The notes below the pieces were generated by a model. It searched no databases. It was not told where the DNA came from and saw nothing but the letters and a program-made list of their open reading frames with translations. This document shows positions 49,045 to 50,179 of a stretch of DNA of 50,179 nt, piece by piece. Location of the stretch: the NCBI RefSeq assembly GCF_001189915.1, contig NZ_LFLS01000041.1:1-50179 (forward strand), written 5' to 3'. This DNA is from Herbaspirillum autotrophicum. Lineage in GTDB: Bacteria; Pseudomonadota; Gammaproteobacteria; Burkholderiales; Burkholderiaceae_D. Positions within the stretch are counted from its first letter, which is position 1; each line of letters begins with the position of its first letter. Made by a program: the position numbers and the translations under genes.

Positions 49045-50179
49045 ATGATCAATTTTTCATTTCAGACCGTCCCCAAACTGATAGTCGAATATGGCGCGTG
49101 TCGCCGGCTGGGCGCATTGCTGCGGCAGCACTTCGATCTCACCCGCGTCAGCCTGGTGACCGATGCGTTCCTGCACCGCAGCGGCTTGTTGCAACCGGCG
49201 CTGGATAGCTTGCGCGCAGACGGCTGGGAAGTGTGCGTCATCGATGAAGTGGTGGCCGATCCGCCGGAAGCGGTCGTGTTGGCCGCTGCGGCCCGCTCCC
49301 GCGGCTTCGGCGCGGAACTGATTGTCGGTCTGGGCGGTGGTTCGTCGATGGATGTCGCCAAGCTGATCGCCGTGCTGGCCAGCGATCAGCAACCGCTGGC
49401 CGCGATGTATGGCATCGACAAGATCACGGCCGCGCGCTTGCCATTGGTGCAGATTCCGACGACGGCGGGAACCGGCTCCGAAGTGACGCCGATATCCATC
49501 GTGACGACCGGTGAAAATACCAAGGCGGGCGTAGTATCGCCGCAACTCTACGCCGATCTGACGCTGCTGGATGCCGAGTTGACGTTGGGATTGCCGGCCA
49601 ACATCACGGCCGCCACCGGCATCGATGCCATGGTGCATGCGATTGAAGCCTATACCAGCCGTGTGCGTAAAAATCCTTTGTCCGACATGCTGGCGCGCGA
49701 GGCGCTGCGGCTGTTGTCCGGCAATTTGCTGGCGGCGTGCCAGGACGGTGCCAATCGCGAAGTGCGGGAAGCCATGTTGCTCGGCGCCACGCTGGCCGGC
49801 CAAGCCTTTGCCAATGCCCCGGTGGCAGCGGTGCATGCGCTGGCATACCCGATTGGCGGTATCTTCCACGTGCCGCATGGATTATCCAATTCGCTGGTGT
49901 TGCCGCATGTGTTGCGCTTCAATTTGTCGGCAGCGGCACCGTTGTATGCCGAAATTGCCGATGTGATCTTGCCGGCCAACAGCGGCGGCAGCGTCGAGGC
50001 GCGGGCGCAGGGATTGATAGCGTGGGTCGAAAAACTGGCGCAGCAGACCGGCATTGAGCGCTCCTTGCGCCAAGTCGGTATCGGTGCCGGCGACCTGCCA
50101 CGACTGGCGGAAGGCGCCATGTTGCAGACACGCTTGCTGGTCAACAATCCGCGTGAAGTCAGTTTTGATGATGCGCTGG
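49045..50179 (+). CDS. Iron-containing alcohol dehydrogenase, cut by the window end
   Basis: The first 378 codons of a group III, Fe-dependent NAD(P) alcohol dehydrogenase (about 385 usual); no stop is reached. The NAD site GGGSSMDVAK (about 97-106) is followed by PTTAGTGSEVTPISIV. The iron ligands appear as D and H in GIDAMVHAIEAY, and two further His in AAVHALAYPIGGIFHVPHGLSNS. The ATG at 49045 has AAGGT 5 bases upstream. It oxidises an alcohol or reduces an aldehyde; whether it serves the acyl-CoA cluster is inferred from its place only. Confidence 0.88.
   Translation, partial: MINFSFQTVPKLIVEYGACRRLGALLRQHFDLTRVSLVTDAFLHRSGLLQPALDSLRADGWEVCVIDEVVADPPEAVVLAAAARSRGFGAELIVGLGGGSSMDVAKLIAVLASDQQPLAAMYGIDKITAARLPLVQIPTTAGTGSEVTPISIVTTGENTKAGVVSPQLYADLTLLDAELTLGLPANITAATGIDAMVHAIEAYTSRVRKNPLSDMLAREALRLLSGNLLAACQDGANREVREAMLLGATLAGQAFANAPVAAVHALAYPIGGIFHVPHGLSNSLVLPHVLRFNLSAAAPLYAEIADVILPANSGGSVEARAQGLIAWVEKLAQQTGIERSLRQVGIGAGDLPRLAEGAMLQTRLLVNNPREVSFDDAL

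Noticed and set aside
1..50179. CRISPR array, tRNA, rRNA, insertion sequence or integrase
   Set aside because: No spaced short repeats, no tRNA cloverleaf noticed, and no transposase or integrase motifs were seen; the only array-like repeat is the coding repeat at 22363-22653.

Overview
The window looks like a chromosomal stretch from a beta-proteobacterium of the order Burkholderiales, possibly Oxalobacteraceae (Herbaspirillum/Collimonas-like). The signs are two porins of the Burkholderiales porin_4 type, a DUF4148 protein, a FeoB followed by a DUF6587-type small protein, and moderately high G+C with A+T-rich promoter gaps. The genus is inference. No rRNA, tRNA, CRISPR array, insertion sequence or prophage was seen.

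Region 1 (1-9017): the tail of an aldehyde dehydrogenase, then a phosphodiester/glycerophosphodiester uptake locus. A DeoR-type repressor heads a leftward operon of ABC ATPase, binding protein, two permeases and a GpdQ-like cytoplasmic phosphodiesterase. Divergently there is a porin and an exported GDPD-fold protein whose active site is substituted. The shared promoter gap carries repeated GTTCAT elements that are likely repressor operators.

Region 2 (9049-20267): a diaminopropionate/N-carbamoyl amino acid catabolic cluster. It holds an RpiR regulator, diaminopropionate ammonia-lyase, an M20 carbamoylase/ureidohydrolase, an N-carbamoyl-D-amino acid hydrolase, an ACS-family MFS transporter and a YgeY-like M20 hydrolase. 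A LysR regulator follows, divergent from a D-2-hydroxyacid dehydrogenase and a second ACS-family transporter.

Region 3 (20293-22746): a second porin, a YefM/YoeB-type toxin-antitoxin pair whose toxin lacks the usual catalytic Glu, and a DUF4148 protein made of 35-residue repeats.

Region 4 (23101-37860): iron acquisition and surface proteins. There are two TonB-dependent receptors with STN signalling domains, an autotransporter, FeoA-FeoB-DUF6587, an unrecognised coiled-coil lipoprotein, a PepSY membrane protein, and a FecI/FecR pair under a Fur box. Both receptors are preceded by the same spaced sequence blocks, which suggests that the one sigma factor here serves both.

Region 5 (38256-end): an acyl-CoA catabolic cluster. 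It contains a hydratase fused to a degenerate 3-hydroxyacyl-CoA dehydrogenase domain, a thiolase, an HSD10-like SDR that could replace the lost dehydrogenase, a TetR regulator, a double-hotdog MaoC hydratase, a CaiC-like acyl-CoA ligase, an orphan LivJ-type binding protein, a second hydratase, a hotdog thioesterase and an iron alcohol dehydrogenase cut by the window end. No acyl-CoA dehydrogenase is present, so the pathway is incomplete within the window.
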